The position numbers and the translations under genes are program-made. The notes under the pieces are model-generated. The model was not told the origin of the DNA, ran no database searches, and saw only the letters and a list, made by a program, of their open reading frames with translations. A stretch of DNA of 64,000 nucleotides from CAYRFQ01 sp964423615 (GTDB taxonomy: Bacteria > Planctomycetota > Planctomycetia > Gemmatales > Gemmataceae), in assembly GCA_964423615.1 (NCBI GenBank), contig CAYRFQ010000025.1, positions 33,613 to 97,612 of the forward strand, given 5' to 3'. Positions 7,268-15,803 of this stretch are shown in pieces. Numbering within the stretch: position 1 is the stretch's first letter; each line of letters starts with the position of its first letter.

Positions 7268-8527
7268 TCACGAGTTTCCGCTCGGCCCTTCAAGTTCTTC
7301 GGCGATCAAACGGCGTGACTTCACGGCTTCCACAACACGCCCGATGCCCAGTACATAAGCCGCAGTCCGCAGATCAACTTGATACTTCTTCGCAACATTG
7401 GCGACGGCCCGATAGGCTCGCTTCATGTAGTTCGCCAACTCGAGACGGACCCGATCCAGTTCCCACCGAAATTGCTGAATATTCTGAGCCCATTCAAAAT
7501 AGCTAACCGTCACACCTCCCGCATTGGCCAGAATGTCTGGAATCACCTTGATCCCACGTTGTTGGAAAATTGCGTCCGCTTCCGCGGTCGTGGGAGCATT
7601 CGCCCCCTCGACGATGATCTTCGCACGGACGTCCTTCGCGTTGTCTTCGGTAAGCACGTCCCCCAGCGCAGCCGGAACAAGAACGTCGGCGTCCCACGTC
7701 AGGACTTCCGAACTATCGAAGGCGTCGGCATCGGGAAAACCTGTGACCGTCCGGTGTTCCCTCGACCACTTGATCAACTCAGCCACATCGAGTCCATCCT
7801 TCTTCGACACGCCACCGAGATGATCCGCCACCGCCACGACTTTCCCGCCGTGCTCGGCCATCAAACGAGCCGCAAAACTCCCCACGTTGCCGAATCCTTG
7901 AAACGCTACCGTGACGTCCGCGAGCGATTTCTTTTCTTCTTTCAGGACCTCTTCCAGGACCAACATGACGCCCCGTCCGGTAGCCTCTTCGCGTCCTTCG
8001 GAGCCGAACAAGTGGACCGGTTTGCCCGTCACGACTCCAGGCGAGAAACCAGAATACTTGGAGTACTCGTCCATGATCCAGCCCATGATCTTCGCATTTG
8101 TGTTGACGTCCGGGGCCGGGATGTCTTGCGTCGGTCCGATGACTTCCTTGATTTGGCCAACGAACGTCCTCGTAATCTGAGAGAGTTCCTTCTCGCTGAG
8201 TTGTCTCGGATCGCAATTGATGCCGCCCTTGGCGCCGCCGTAGGGAACGTCCACGACGGCCGTCTTCCAGGTCATCAACTCGGCCAACGCCGTGGACTCG
8301 TCCTCATCGACCGTCGGATGATAGCGCAGCCCGCCCTTCATCGGACCACGAGCCCCGTTGTGCTGAATACGATAGCCGTAATGATGCTGTAGCTTACCGT
8401 TGTCTCCATCGGTAATGATTTCGACTTTCACGACACGAAAAGGAGACAGCACGACTTCCCGAATTTCTTTCGAAAGCCCCAACACATCTGCAGCTTTGTG
8501 AAAAAATCTATGACTCGCTTCAAGCAT
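7268..8527 (-). CDS. gdhA: Glu/Leu/Phe/Val family (glutamate) dehydrogenase
   Basis: A dehydrogenase of about 419 residues that converts glutamate to 2-oxoglutarate and ammonia (or the reverse) in the cytoplasm with NAD(P). The substrate-binding and catalytic lysine regions are clear (GPMKGGLRYHP, then PYGGAKGG), and the Rossmann motif is FQGFGNVGSFAA. The ATG at 8527 has GGAGAA six bases upstream. The frame stays open to an ATG at 8629, and a 34-residue extension (with IDYNLAYEFRTTT) looks partly coding, so that start is an alternative. A perfect hairpin at 8582-8616 inside the extension argues for the shorter form. The specificity (Glu rather than Leu or Phe) is inferred. Confidence 0.92.
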   Translation of the reverse strand: MLEASHRFFHKAADVLGLSKEIREVVLSPFRVVKVEIITDGDNGKLQHHYGYRIQHNGARGPMKGGLRYHPTVDEDESTALAELMTWKTAVVDVPYGGAKGGINCDPRQLSEKELSQITRTFVGQIKEVIGPTQDIPAPDVNTNAKIMGWIMDEYSKYSGFSPGVVTGKPVHLFGSEGREEATGRGVMLVLEEVLKEEKKSLADVTVAFQGFGNVGSFAARLMAEHGGKVVAVADHLGGVSKKDGLDVAELIKWSREHRTVTGFPDADAFDSSEVLTWDADVLVPAALGDVLTEDNAKDVRAKIIVEGANAPTTAEADAIFQQRGIKVIPDILANAGGVTVSYFEWAQNIQQFRWELDRVRLELANYMKRAYRAVANVAKKYQVDLRTAAYVLGIGRVVEAVKSRRLIAEELEGPSGNS

Positions 8528-8581
8528 CGGCTGTTCTCCAACGGTTGTGGTTCTGAATTCGTATGCCAAATTGTAGTCGAT

Positions 8582-8616
8582 GGGTTCGGGGCGCAAAAGC
8601 CAGAAGCCCCGAACCC
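8582..8616. other. 11-bp perfect hairpin in the leader between gdh and the membrane protein gene
   Basis: GGGTTCGGGGC (8582-8592) pairs with GCCCCGAACCC (8606-8616) around a 13-base loop. It lies in the divergent region upstream of the preferred gdh start and upstream of the gene at 8713. It has no T-run, so a leader structure is as likely as a terminator. Confidence 0.5.
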
Positions 8617-8712
8617 AGGCCGTCCTCATCGCTCCTTGTTAGTACCGGATTGTTTCGCTCCGCAGGCAACCACGCCGACACCATCCCGTCGCTTAGCAAC
8701 CGGAGACCACAC

Positions 8713-9306
8713 ATGGCTCGACTTCTCGACCAACCCGGCGGTAAGTTCAAAGCCTATTGCTGCCATTTTCTGTTCTCGTTTGGCTTGAGTTTGGTCCTGT
8801 TTGTGATTGTCATCGTCGCAGATTACTGGAATCGCTGCGCACTCTCCCAGGACCCTCGTGGAGAACGTGAAACAGACTTTTTCGTTCTCGCGAGGAACTA
8901 TTACTGGTGGATCGTCCTTGGTGGTGCGTCTGCCATGAGTACCTTCATAACGACTCTGTTCCTATACCTCATCGAGTCGCGCCAGGCCACTAGCGCCGAA
9001 GTAGAACTCGAATCGGTCGCCAAGATCTTCATCCGCCACGTGACGCCGTGTACCAAAATTCACAGGCACTTCCGCTGGGACCCAGCATGGCTTTCCGAAG
9101 ACGTCGTCCGGATCACTCAGCAAATCCAATCCGATGGCACTTTCGACTTACGACTCATTCTCGCCGACGCTCTTGAAGAAGCCGGTTGCACCGACCGACG
9201 ATTACTCGATCACTGCCGAGACGTCGCCAACCACGAACCCAAATGTTGGGTGTTCGGAAGACTTTTTGAGTCAATGGACATAAAACAAGCAACTGAAATG
9301 CACTGA
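8713..9306 (+). CDS. Small membrane protein with Gemmata-type LADALEEAGC tail
   Basis: 197 residues. Two transmembrane helices (about residues 21-38 and 63-87) are followed by a cytoplasmic tail. The tail ends with LILADALEEAGCTDRRLLDH and a CW motif, a short C-terminal signature recurring in many Gemmataceae proteins of unknown role. The start ATG has GGAG seven bases upstream. It precedes, in the same direction, the LRR protein whose N-terminus carries the related companion domain. Function is unknown. Confidence 0.75.
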   Translation: MARLLDQPGGKFKAYCCHFLFSFGLSLVLFVIVIVADYWNRCALSQDPRGERETDFFVLARNYYWWIVLGGASAMSTFITTLFLYLIESRQATSAEVELESVAKIFIRHVTPCTKIHRHFRWDPAWLSEDVVRITQQIQSDGTFDLRLILADALEEAGCTDRRLLDHCRDVANHEPKCWVFGRLFESMDIKQATEMH

Positions 9307-9479
9307 AATTAAAGAGCATTACAGTGTGGATCTTGGCCACAGTTTCTATTTCCTGTCCGACATTGCACTCGCAAGGGGTGCTAGGCTAGTTACCCATGCA
9401 CTCCTAACTAACCTGCATCCACACGCCATGATCTTGCACGGATTGACTAACGCCCAACTGTCTCTCAAAGGAATGCCCA

Positions 9480-11585
9480 ATGTCGCTCATCTCGCAACAA
9501 GCCTACGATTTGTTGGAAAGTGTCCGAGAAGAATTTCTTAGCGACGTCCCTCGTTTGGTTCTCGCAGACTATTTGGAGGAACACGGGGACGAACACGCCG
9601 AACTCATTCGCATCCAGTGCCAACTGGCCCAGCTCTCTGGCAAAACTCCCGATCGATTGTTGTTGGAAGCCCGTGAAAAAGATGTCCTCTGCGAAGCTCG
9701 CAAACGTTGGCGAGACTTTTTCCCGAAAGATACATGTCGTGTGTCTTTCAATCGCGGCTTAGTCGTCGTGGAAGTCGGCGAATACAAGTCCGGCGAGATC
9801 GTCTCGAAACTCGAGCAGATTCACAACACTCCCTATTGGCCTTGGGTCATTGGAATGCGTGTGGTCTCCGGACGTCCCCACGAAGTCCTTAGAACTTTAG
9901 CCGAATGTCCCTTGTTGGCTACCATGCGGGTCCTCGACTTCACGGGCCTTTGGCCGCGAGTCCCGGAAACCATGGATTTCATGGATTCCCCCCACCTCCG
10001 CAACCTCCACGATCTGGATTTCCAGTTTGGGGAACTCGACGGTGCCGTGGAGTCGATAGCCGACTGCCCCCGCCTGACCAATCTTCGAAGGCTCTGCCTG
10101 AGCGAAAACTCCATCGAATCCGAGGGGTTCCAGGCGATCGCCGATTCTCCCCATTTGGCCAACCTCACCCACCTGGACATTGCCTGGAATTTTCCCGACG
10201 AGAACCCTGCGTCTTATTTCGCCAACTCGGCCCACTTGCACAAGTTGGAAGAGATCGACCTATCCGGCACGGAAATCGGAGACGACGGACTATCGCAAAT
10301 CGTAAACTCCCGCGCCTCAAAGACTCTCAAGCGGTGCGTTTTCGCTTCCTGCAACATCGGAGACAACGGAGTCAAGGCCTTGGCAGATTCCCCAACGATG
10401 GCCAACTTGGAGTTCTTGGATCTCGGCGGAAACGACATCAAAACGTCCGGCCTGAAAGCGTTAGCAGCTTCGCAGCACCTGAAGAAACTGCGAAACCTGC
10501 ACCTCCGTGGGCAAAAGATTGGCATCACGGCAGCAATGGCATTCGCCAAAGCCCAGTGGTTGGCCAACCTCATTGTTCTTGAGTTGACAAAAACCAACCT
10601 GGATGACAAGTCTTTCGAGGCTCTGGTCGACGCACCGGCATGGGCGAACCTTGGTTTCCTCAATCTGAGAAACAACAAGCTCACCTCCAAGAGCACAGAA
10701 ACTTTGGCCAATTCTCCTCACATCCGCAAGCTCCAAAAACTCGACCTCAGTTTCAACCCTCTCGACTGTAAAGCTTTCATTGACTCCCCGAATTCGGCAG
10801 GCCTCCTCGATCTCTCCGTGGAGTCTACAAAGGCCAATTCGAATACTCTGATCTGTTTGGCCAATTCTCCGAACATGGCCAACTTGCGCCGTCTCGATTT
10901 CTCTGGCATCAAGTTGTCCGACAAAGCCGTCCAGACCCTGGCGAACTCTCCTCATTTGACGAACCTTCGATCCCTCGATCTCCGCAATTGTAATTTGAAA
11001 GACAGTGCGCTCCACGCCATCACCGGATCAACTACCCTCGTTAACCTCAGAAGCCTCAACTTGGCAGCAAACAAGTTCACATCAGAAAGTCTCAAGCACG
11101 TAGCGCAAGCCACCAACCTCGCGTCTCTCACGTCTTTGAGTTTGGCAGCCAACCGCATCAAGGATGATGGGATGGTAGCACTCGCCAGCGCAGAGTGCCT
11201 CGGGAATCTCGAAACCCTCGACTGCACAAACAATCAAATTGGAGGAGCAGGCTTGGCAGCCTTGGCGCAGTCGGCCTTCTTTCCAGAATTAGAAAGCCTT
11301 ACATTGTGCGAAAACAAAATCGATGATGTTGGGATCATCGCACTCGCGAATTCTGCCTTCTTTCCAGAGCTACGTGAGTTGAGTCTCGACCAAAACCAAA
11401 TCGGCGACATAGGCGCACAGGCCCTGGCCGAATCACCATACCTCAACAACCTTAGATTACTTCAATTGTTATACAGTAACAGCTTTGGTGAAGACGCCTT
11501 TAACCGATTGCACAAACGGTTCGGCAGCTTGATGGAGGATGACTTCGACGATCACGATGATTTTTTTGACGACTTTGGTGAGTAA
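9480..11585 (+). CDS. TIGR02996 domain + leucine-rich repeat protein
   Basis: A 701-residue protein. Residues ~9-50 (LLESVREEFLSDVPRLVLAD, then YLEEHGDEHAELIRIQ) form the repeat-companion domain TIGR02996, expanded mainly in Gemmata-type planctomycetes. From about residue 120 onward come around 18 ribonuclease-inhibitor-type LRRs with the pattern LxxLxxLDLxxNxIxDxGxxALAxSPxL. No signal peptide or membrane segment is visible, so it is probably cytoplasmic. The last ~25 residues are very acidic (DDFDDHDDFFDDFGE). LRRs suggest a protein-binding role; no partner can be named. AAAGGA lies seven bases before the start. Confidence 0.9.
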   Translation: MSLISQQAYDLLESVREEFLSDVPRLVLADYLEEHGDEHAELIRIQCQLAQLSGKTPDRLLLEAREKDVLCEARKRWRDFFPKDTCRVSFNRGLVVVEVGEYKSGEIVSKLEQIHNTPYWPWVIGMRVVSGRPHEVLRTLAECPLLATMRVLDFTGLWPRVPETMDFMDSPHLRNLHDLDFQFGELDGAVESIADCPRLTNLRRLCLSENSIESEGFQAIADSPHLANLTHLDIAWNFPDENPASYFANSAHLHKLEEIDLSGTEIGDDGLSQIVNSRASKTLKRCVFASCNIGDNGVKALADSPTMANLEFLDLGGNDIKTSGLKALAASQHLKKLRNLHLRGQKIGITAAMAFAKAQWLANLIVLELTKTNLDDKSFEALVDAPAWANLGFLNLRNNKLTSKSTETLANSPHIRKLQKLDLSFNPLDCKAFIDSPNSAGLLDLSVESTKANSNTLICLANSPNMANLRRLDFSGIKLSDKAVQTLANSPHLTNLRSLDLRNCNLKDSALHAITGSTTLVNLRSLNLAANKFTSESLKHVAQATNLASLTSLSLAANRIKDDGMVALASAECLGNLETLDCTNNQIGGAGLAALAQSAFFPELESLTLCENKIDDVGIIALANSAFFPELRELSLDQNQIGDIGAQALAESPYLNNLRLLQLLYSNSFGEDAFNRLHKRFGSLMEDDFDDHDDFFDDFGE

Positions 11586-11935
11586 CAAATAGAAAGAGTC
11601 AAGAGAGCCAAGAGCCGACAACTATTCTACTTTAGTCGATGGCCAAACTCATCGTACGTCACCTAACTGCCCAGGAATTGCTGAGAACTGCGCCGATAAA
11701 GTAGCAGACACACTCGGACCGCGAAACTCCTAGTCGTCCGGTTATTCTGTTTGTCGTAGGTGCAAATGGCTCGCGTATACTCAACTGCCGTCCAAAAAAG
11801 GCACACGCGAGTCGCGTGCACCTACGGGCCGCGGGTGAAAAGCCACAACGTGACACTCATTGATCCGATCGCTAATGCGGCTGATTGCTCCCTACGAAAT
11901 TCCGCCGGGCTACGTCCTCGCACCTTGCTTTCCCA
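11586..11935. other. Convergent spacer with a nested inverted repeat; no gene
   Basis: It lies between the 3' ends of the LRR gene and the large membrane protein gene. A 72-base inverted repeat at 11755-11826 has 10-bp terminal arms (CGTAGGTGCA / TGCACCTACG) and an inner CACGCGA-TCGCGTG palindrome. Its structure suits a decayed mobile repeat or a bidirectional terminator. Nothing else is seen. Confidence 0.55.
11755..11826. repeat. 72-bp nested inverted repeat
   Basis: Terminal arms 11755-11764 and 11817-11826 are perfect complements. Inside, GGCTCGCGT and ACGCGAGTCGCG form a second arm pair, with A6 in the loop. No second copy was noticed in the window. Confidence 0.6.
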
Positions 11936-13963
11936 TTAGGCCGTGTGCATATATGTTTGGTTCTCTGGACTCATGTCTTCCTTCGGTTTCCGGACGAACA
12001 GCATGTGGATCAATCCCGATGCTGCGTCGGCCAGGGCAAACAGGGCGATAGAAAATAAGCCGTTATCGAACGTGTAGAGGAACAGTCCCGCGACCACGAT
12101 ACCGATAATTTCATCCCACCAGGTGGTGTGCAGTTCCACTCCGAAGATGACCAAGTAAATGGCTGCTACGTGACGAACGGCATTGATGAGCATTCCTCCA
12201 ATGACCGTGGCGACCACCGACCCAATGAATCGATAAACGGGTGAGTTAATTTGGACGGCCAGATAGTCAGGCAAAGTATACGGAGCTGTCACGGCCCCCA
12301 AAGCAGCCACGGCGAGCACACTGACCCACCAAAGCCATAGCGGATCGCTCCCACGGGCTTCTTCATACTCTTCCCAGCGTTGTTTGGCCTCCTTTTGTCT
12401 CAACAAGTAGTAGCCCAACCCACCTAATACGGTTTTTAACCCCAGAGCCACAATGTAGATCAATAACGGAAAGGCAAGGAAATCTTTGGCCTTAATCCAC
12501 GGGTCATCGGTCCCAGAAGAGTAACGGTGGAGCCGGAAGGGATCTTCCATGCCTTGGAGAAAGAAGAACTCGTCGTTGGGGTAAGTATATGTGAGGGCAA
12601 ACTCCAAGGAGTTTCTCTCTTTGCCTGTGTAATTAGACTTCAATCTGCGCAGACAATCTTCGGTGTAGTAATCGATCGTCGTCATGCGTTCCACATAACA
12701 CAACATCGGCAACATGTCCGGGACCGGTGGCAATGGATCGCGATAGGATTTACGCTCTTGCAACCATTTGGCTCCCAGGGCTTCTACTTGATCAATCCCG
12801 CTGGGAGAGAAAAAACTATTCCAGTGAGCCCGAGCGGCTTTGCGTGACGATTCGCTGAGACCCACATAACGATAGATGAACCATAAGTAGGTCCAACGAG
12901 TTCGTGGCGGCAGGACGCGTTGGAAATCGATAAAGACCTTGTTTGTTTGTTCGCGTGAAGAATCAGTAGCCTTTTCCCGGCGAATATCGCTCAAATGTTT
13001 CTGGTAGTCGCGGAAGTTGTTGTCCATCCGGTCGTACAACATCTTGGCCCACTCAAGGGCTGCTCGTTGGTCTGATTCGCTCGGGAAGGTCTCGACGAAC
13101 AACTCTTCTAACCGGTGCAACTCGTCCTTGGCGTCAGGGAACTCGCCGCGCAAGACCGTCCACAAGATCCACACGTGTTCGTCCATGGTCCCGTTGTGTG
13201 GTGGGTACACCGTCTTCTTCGGTACTTCTCCGTAGGGGTTTTTGAGCAACCATTCGGTCAGGAACAGAGCTTCGCCCCACTCCAAAATCTCGATGCCGTC
13301 TTGCTCTCCTGGAAAGAGCTTGACGAGTTGTTGGTAGGCTTCGTCGATTTCATCCTTGCGGATTTTCATATGTGGGGTCGTGGAACTTTCTGTTCGCGCC
13401 TCGCCGCTGCTGTACTCCAAACTATGAAGGAATGAGCCGTCTGGTTGTTTTTGTGTGTACCAGTCATTCAATTGCGTATCGATTGCCGTGAGCGAGAGAC
13501 AAAACAAAGCATCCGCGACGATCGATTGGGTCGGTGTCGCGTCGATCATCTGAGGACGCACTTTATCCCTGTATTGGAAATGAGCCAACGGAGTGGCCGA
13601 GCGGTTTCGGTTTTGGGCCAACAGAGCCATGACTGACAAATCTTTGGCGTTGTCCTTGGAAAGGTCTATCAACGCGACCATGTGGAACAATCCGGGGATG
13701 ATGAACCCCAACGCCACGAGGCCGATCAACCGGTACGGAAGAATGGCCCATTGGACGACGATTTGCCAGGCTTTGCCTATCTTTTCCCAGGTTAGCGCAT
13801 CAGGATTGTTGCTGGGCACCGAGGAACCAGACGTTTGTCCCGTCCCCGCCAGGGAGTTCTCTTCCAGGAGGGATATCCTGGGAAGTTGCTTCAAAGGGGT
13901 TCGGCATGTTTGAAAGTATGTGGCGCAGGCTGAGTTTTCTGAATGGCAATTGGGACAATGCAA
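11936..13963 (-). CDS. Large membrane protein of unknown function with zinc-ribbon-like N-terminus
   Basis: 675 residues, not recognised. It opens with cysteines at positions 3, 6, 13 and 20 (CPNC then two single Cys), a poor zinc ribbon. One membrane segment follows near residues 70-98, then about 390 hydrophilic alpha-rich residues. A C-terminal cluster of four to six hydrophobic segments follows (for example PLLIYIVALGLKTVLGGLGY and VVATVIGGMLINAVRHVAAI). The large middle domain is predicted extracytoplasmic or cytoplasmic depending on the first segment. The start is TTG at 13963 with GAGGG five bases upstream; no ATG is nearby. It stands alone. Confidence 0.7.
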   Translation of the reverse strand: MHCPNCHSENSACATYFQTCRTPLKQLPRISLLEENSLAGTGQTSGSSVPSNNPDALTWEKIGKAWQIVVQWAILPYRLIGLVALGFIIPGLFHMVALIDLSKDNAKDLSVMALLAQNRNRSATPLAHFQYRDKVRPQMIDATPTQSIVADALFCLSLTAIDTQLNDWYTQKQPDGSFLHSLEYSSGEARTESSTTPHMKIRKDEIDEAYQQLVKLFPGEQDGIEILEWGEALFLTEWLLKNPYGEVPKKTVYPPHNGTMDEHVWILWTVLRGEFPDAKDELHRLEELFVETFPSESDQRAALEWAKMLYDRMDNNFRDYQKHLSDIRREKATDSSREQTNKVFIDFQRVLPPRTRWTYLWFIYRYVGLSESSRKAARAHWNSFFSPSGIDQVEALGAKWLQERKSYRDPLPPVPDMLPMLCYVERMTTIDYYTEDCLRRLKSNYTGKERNSLEFALTYTYPNDEFFFLQGMEDPFRLHRYSSGTDDPWIKAKDFLAFPLLIYIVALGLKTVLGGLGYYLLRQKEAKQRWEEYEEARGSDPLWLWWVSVLAVAALGAVTAPYTLPDYLAVQINSPVYRFIGSVVATVIGGMLINAVRHVAAIYLVIFGVELHTTWWDEIIGIVVAGLFLYTFDNGLFSIALFALADAASGLIHMLFVRKPKEDMSPENQTYMHTA

Positions 13964-14251
13964 GGGAACCCTCGGAATGAAAAGGAAGTTTGGTCAAGCG
14001 ATCCCCACTTTAGGAACGACAGAATCGTCGTTCTGCTGGGGTGGCCAAGAAGAGCTTCGGACACGGGTGGCCAGCGTACAACTATAGATTAATTTCTTTA
14101 GGAGCGCGGAAAATAGGAGGAGAAATGGAGAAGAGTGATTGACTCTCTTGCGGCTTGTCCGAGCCTCACAGCTGATTTACACTACTGGTGACGTGAGAAT
14201 TCAGGAGTCGTGTACGTCTGTCACGGTCAAATTTCAACCGGAGAAGCAGCC

Positions 14252-15514
14252 ATGAAGGGTTTCTTACTCACAGTCGCGTTGTTCGTCTTCCCGAATTTCG
14301 AACCCCCGAACAACATGCCTGTGTTGTTCGAACACGGGACCGTCAGCGTCCGCGAAGAAGTGAAACGGTCCGACCCCGTCACCAGTTACAAGTATTTGAT
14401 GTGCGCTGGAGTTCACTGGGGACTCCAATACGATCCCCCGTTGCCGGGGAATCCGGACTTGACGCGGCTTCCAACGACATACTATTCCCGCAAGGGACCA
14501 GCCGGTCGGATGATGAAACGTTTCGATTGGTTCCCCAACGAAAAGAACAGCAACACGTTCTGGGCCGACGCACGAATGCCTGTCTCGTTGGTCGGCTTCG
14601 GTGCAAACCCGCTCTCGATGACGCCGTTGCCAACGACTCAACTGGTTGGCCTTTGGAGTGAGCCACCGGTCGCTACTTTGGGCATTGGACCCGGGACCCT
14701 CGCTGCCTACCTCCACCCTTACCAAACGTTGGACATCTACGAACCGGATAAACTCGTCGTCAGGTTGTCACGCCCGAAGAAGGGCAAGCGGTATTTCACC
14801 TACCTCCACGACGCCCGAAAACGGGGAGCCAACGTGAGGATTTTTGTGGGCAACGAACGCAAGACACTCACCAAGCGAGGTCCCGAACGGTTCTACCACG
14901 CCATGTTCGTCGAACTGTGTCAACGGAACTGGTACCAAGGCCTTAAGGTCGAGACTCTCACGAAGGAAGGCATGGCGAAGTTGTTCGAAAGCATGGCCGA
15001 GCGGGGAGTCGTTTGTTACCACACGTCTCACCGGTACATCGACAACCCGCCGGTCGTGGTCGATGTCGCCAAGAGCTTGGGTTACGCCACGAGGACCGCC
15101 TTGGATAGCGCACCGGAGTACGGAGCCTACGACTACGCACATTTCCAATCCGAGTGGGTGTTCGTGGCTCGGCGTCCGGAATACTTCAGAGACATCAAGG
15201 CTCCAGAAAACTACGCCCAAAAAGTCCGCGAAACGGACAGGAGAAGAGGCTTGCCAAGGATTGCCTCTCGCGAAAGCTTTTGGCAAAAGACGCGAGTAAC
15301 GGGCCGGCATGCTTGGACCGACGAGTCGGCTCACAAACTCGACGGTATCTTGTTCAGTTCACCACGAGTCATCCGGACAACGCGACGTTACATCGATTGG
15401 GCAGCCTACCTGAGCAACCAACCGATCTATACACCCTCCTGGGTTTACGACCTGGCACACGCGCGAGCGCGAGTGCTTGCGTCTCAGGGCAAGACCGTCG
15501 AAGATTTGCCGTAA
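14252..15514 (+). CDS. Exported spermidine-synthase-like protein lacking catalytic residues
   Basis: 420 residues. The fold order matches the soluble part of planctomycete fused MFS/spermidine-synthase proteins. HWGLQYDPP and PTTYYSRKGPAGRMM are followed by the SAM-binding-type GIGPGTLAAY, then DIYEPDKLVV (acidic Glu kept), YFTYLHDARKR and VVCYHTSHRYIDNPPVVVD. Where active enzymes carry GDAR and then DAF/DxxD, this protein has GNERKTL and FVELCQRN, so the catalytic aspartates are absent. The membrane transporter part is replaced by a short hydrophobic leader (MKGFLLTVALFVFPNF). It may bind a ligand rather than make polyamines; that is inference. GGAGAAG precedes the ATG. Confidence 0.75.
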   Translation: MKGFLLTVALFVFPNFEPPNNMPVLFEHGTVSVREEVKRSDPVTSYKYLMCAGVHWGLQYDPPLPGNPDLTRLPTTYYSRKGPAGRMMKRFDWFPNEKNSNTFWADARMPVSLVGFGANPLSMTPLPTTQLVGLWSEPPVATLGIGPGTLAAYLHPYQTLDIYEPDKLVVRLSRPKKGKRYFTYLHDARKRGANVRIFVGNERKTLTKRGPERFYHAMFVELCQRNWYQGLKVETLTKEGMAKLFESMAERGVVCYHTSHRYIDNPPVVVDVAKSLGYATRTALDSAPEYGAYDYAHFQSEWVFVARRPEYFRDIKAPENYAQKVRETDRRRGLPRIASRESFWQKTRVTGRHAWTDESAHKLDGILFSSPRVIRTTRRYIDWAAYLSNQPIYTPSWVYDLAHARARVLASQGKTVEDLP

Positions 15515-15734
15515 AAGTGAGCGTTCGAGTGACTCAGTGTTGCCGCAAAACGGTGCTTCTGCCCAAAGCCTCGAGCATGCTACCCACCTGCAGTCGAATT
15601 CTGATAAATTAGTAGGCATGCACGCCCATCTCAAGGGTCGGCGTGCCTGTTCCTTTACCCACCGACTTCCTCATGCAGCTTTGACAATCCTACTTGGTCG
15701 AGGTCTCCTGACGTGAATATCGTTCGTGTTCCCT

Positions 15735-15803
15735 TGTTCGGTTTTCGTGGCCGGCGTACTCCGTTCGTTGTCGTTCTTCCACCGCACGGGTGTGCTATGC
15801 GGC
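15735..15803 (+). repeat. Leader element similar to the one at 2043-2112
   Basis: CGGTTTTCGTGGCCGGCGTACT up to GGTGTGCTATGCGGC parallels CGTTTTCTATATCCGGCACACT up to TTTGTGCTATGTGGC upstream of the MFS gene. Spacing is about the same and substitutions are many. The element runs into the esterase start codon. The match was found by eye and is not proved. Confidence 0.35.
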
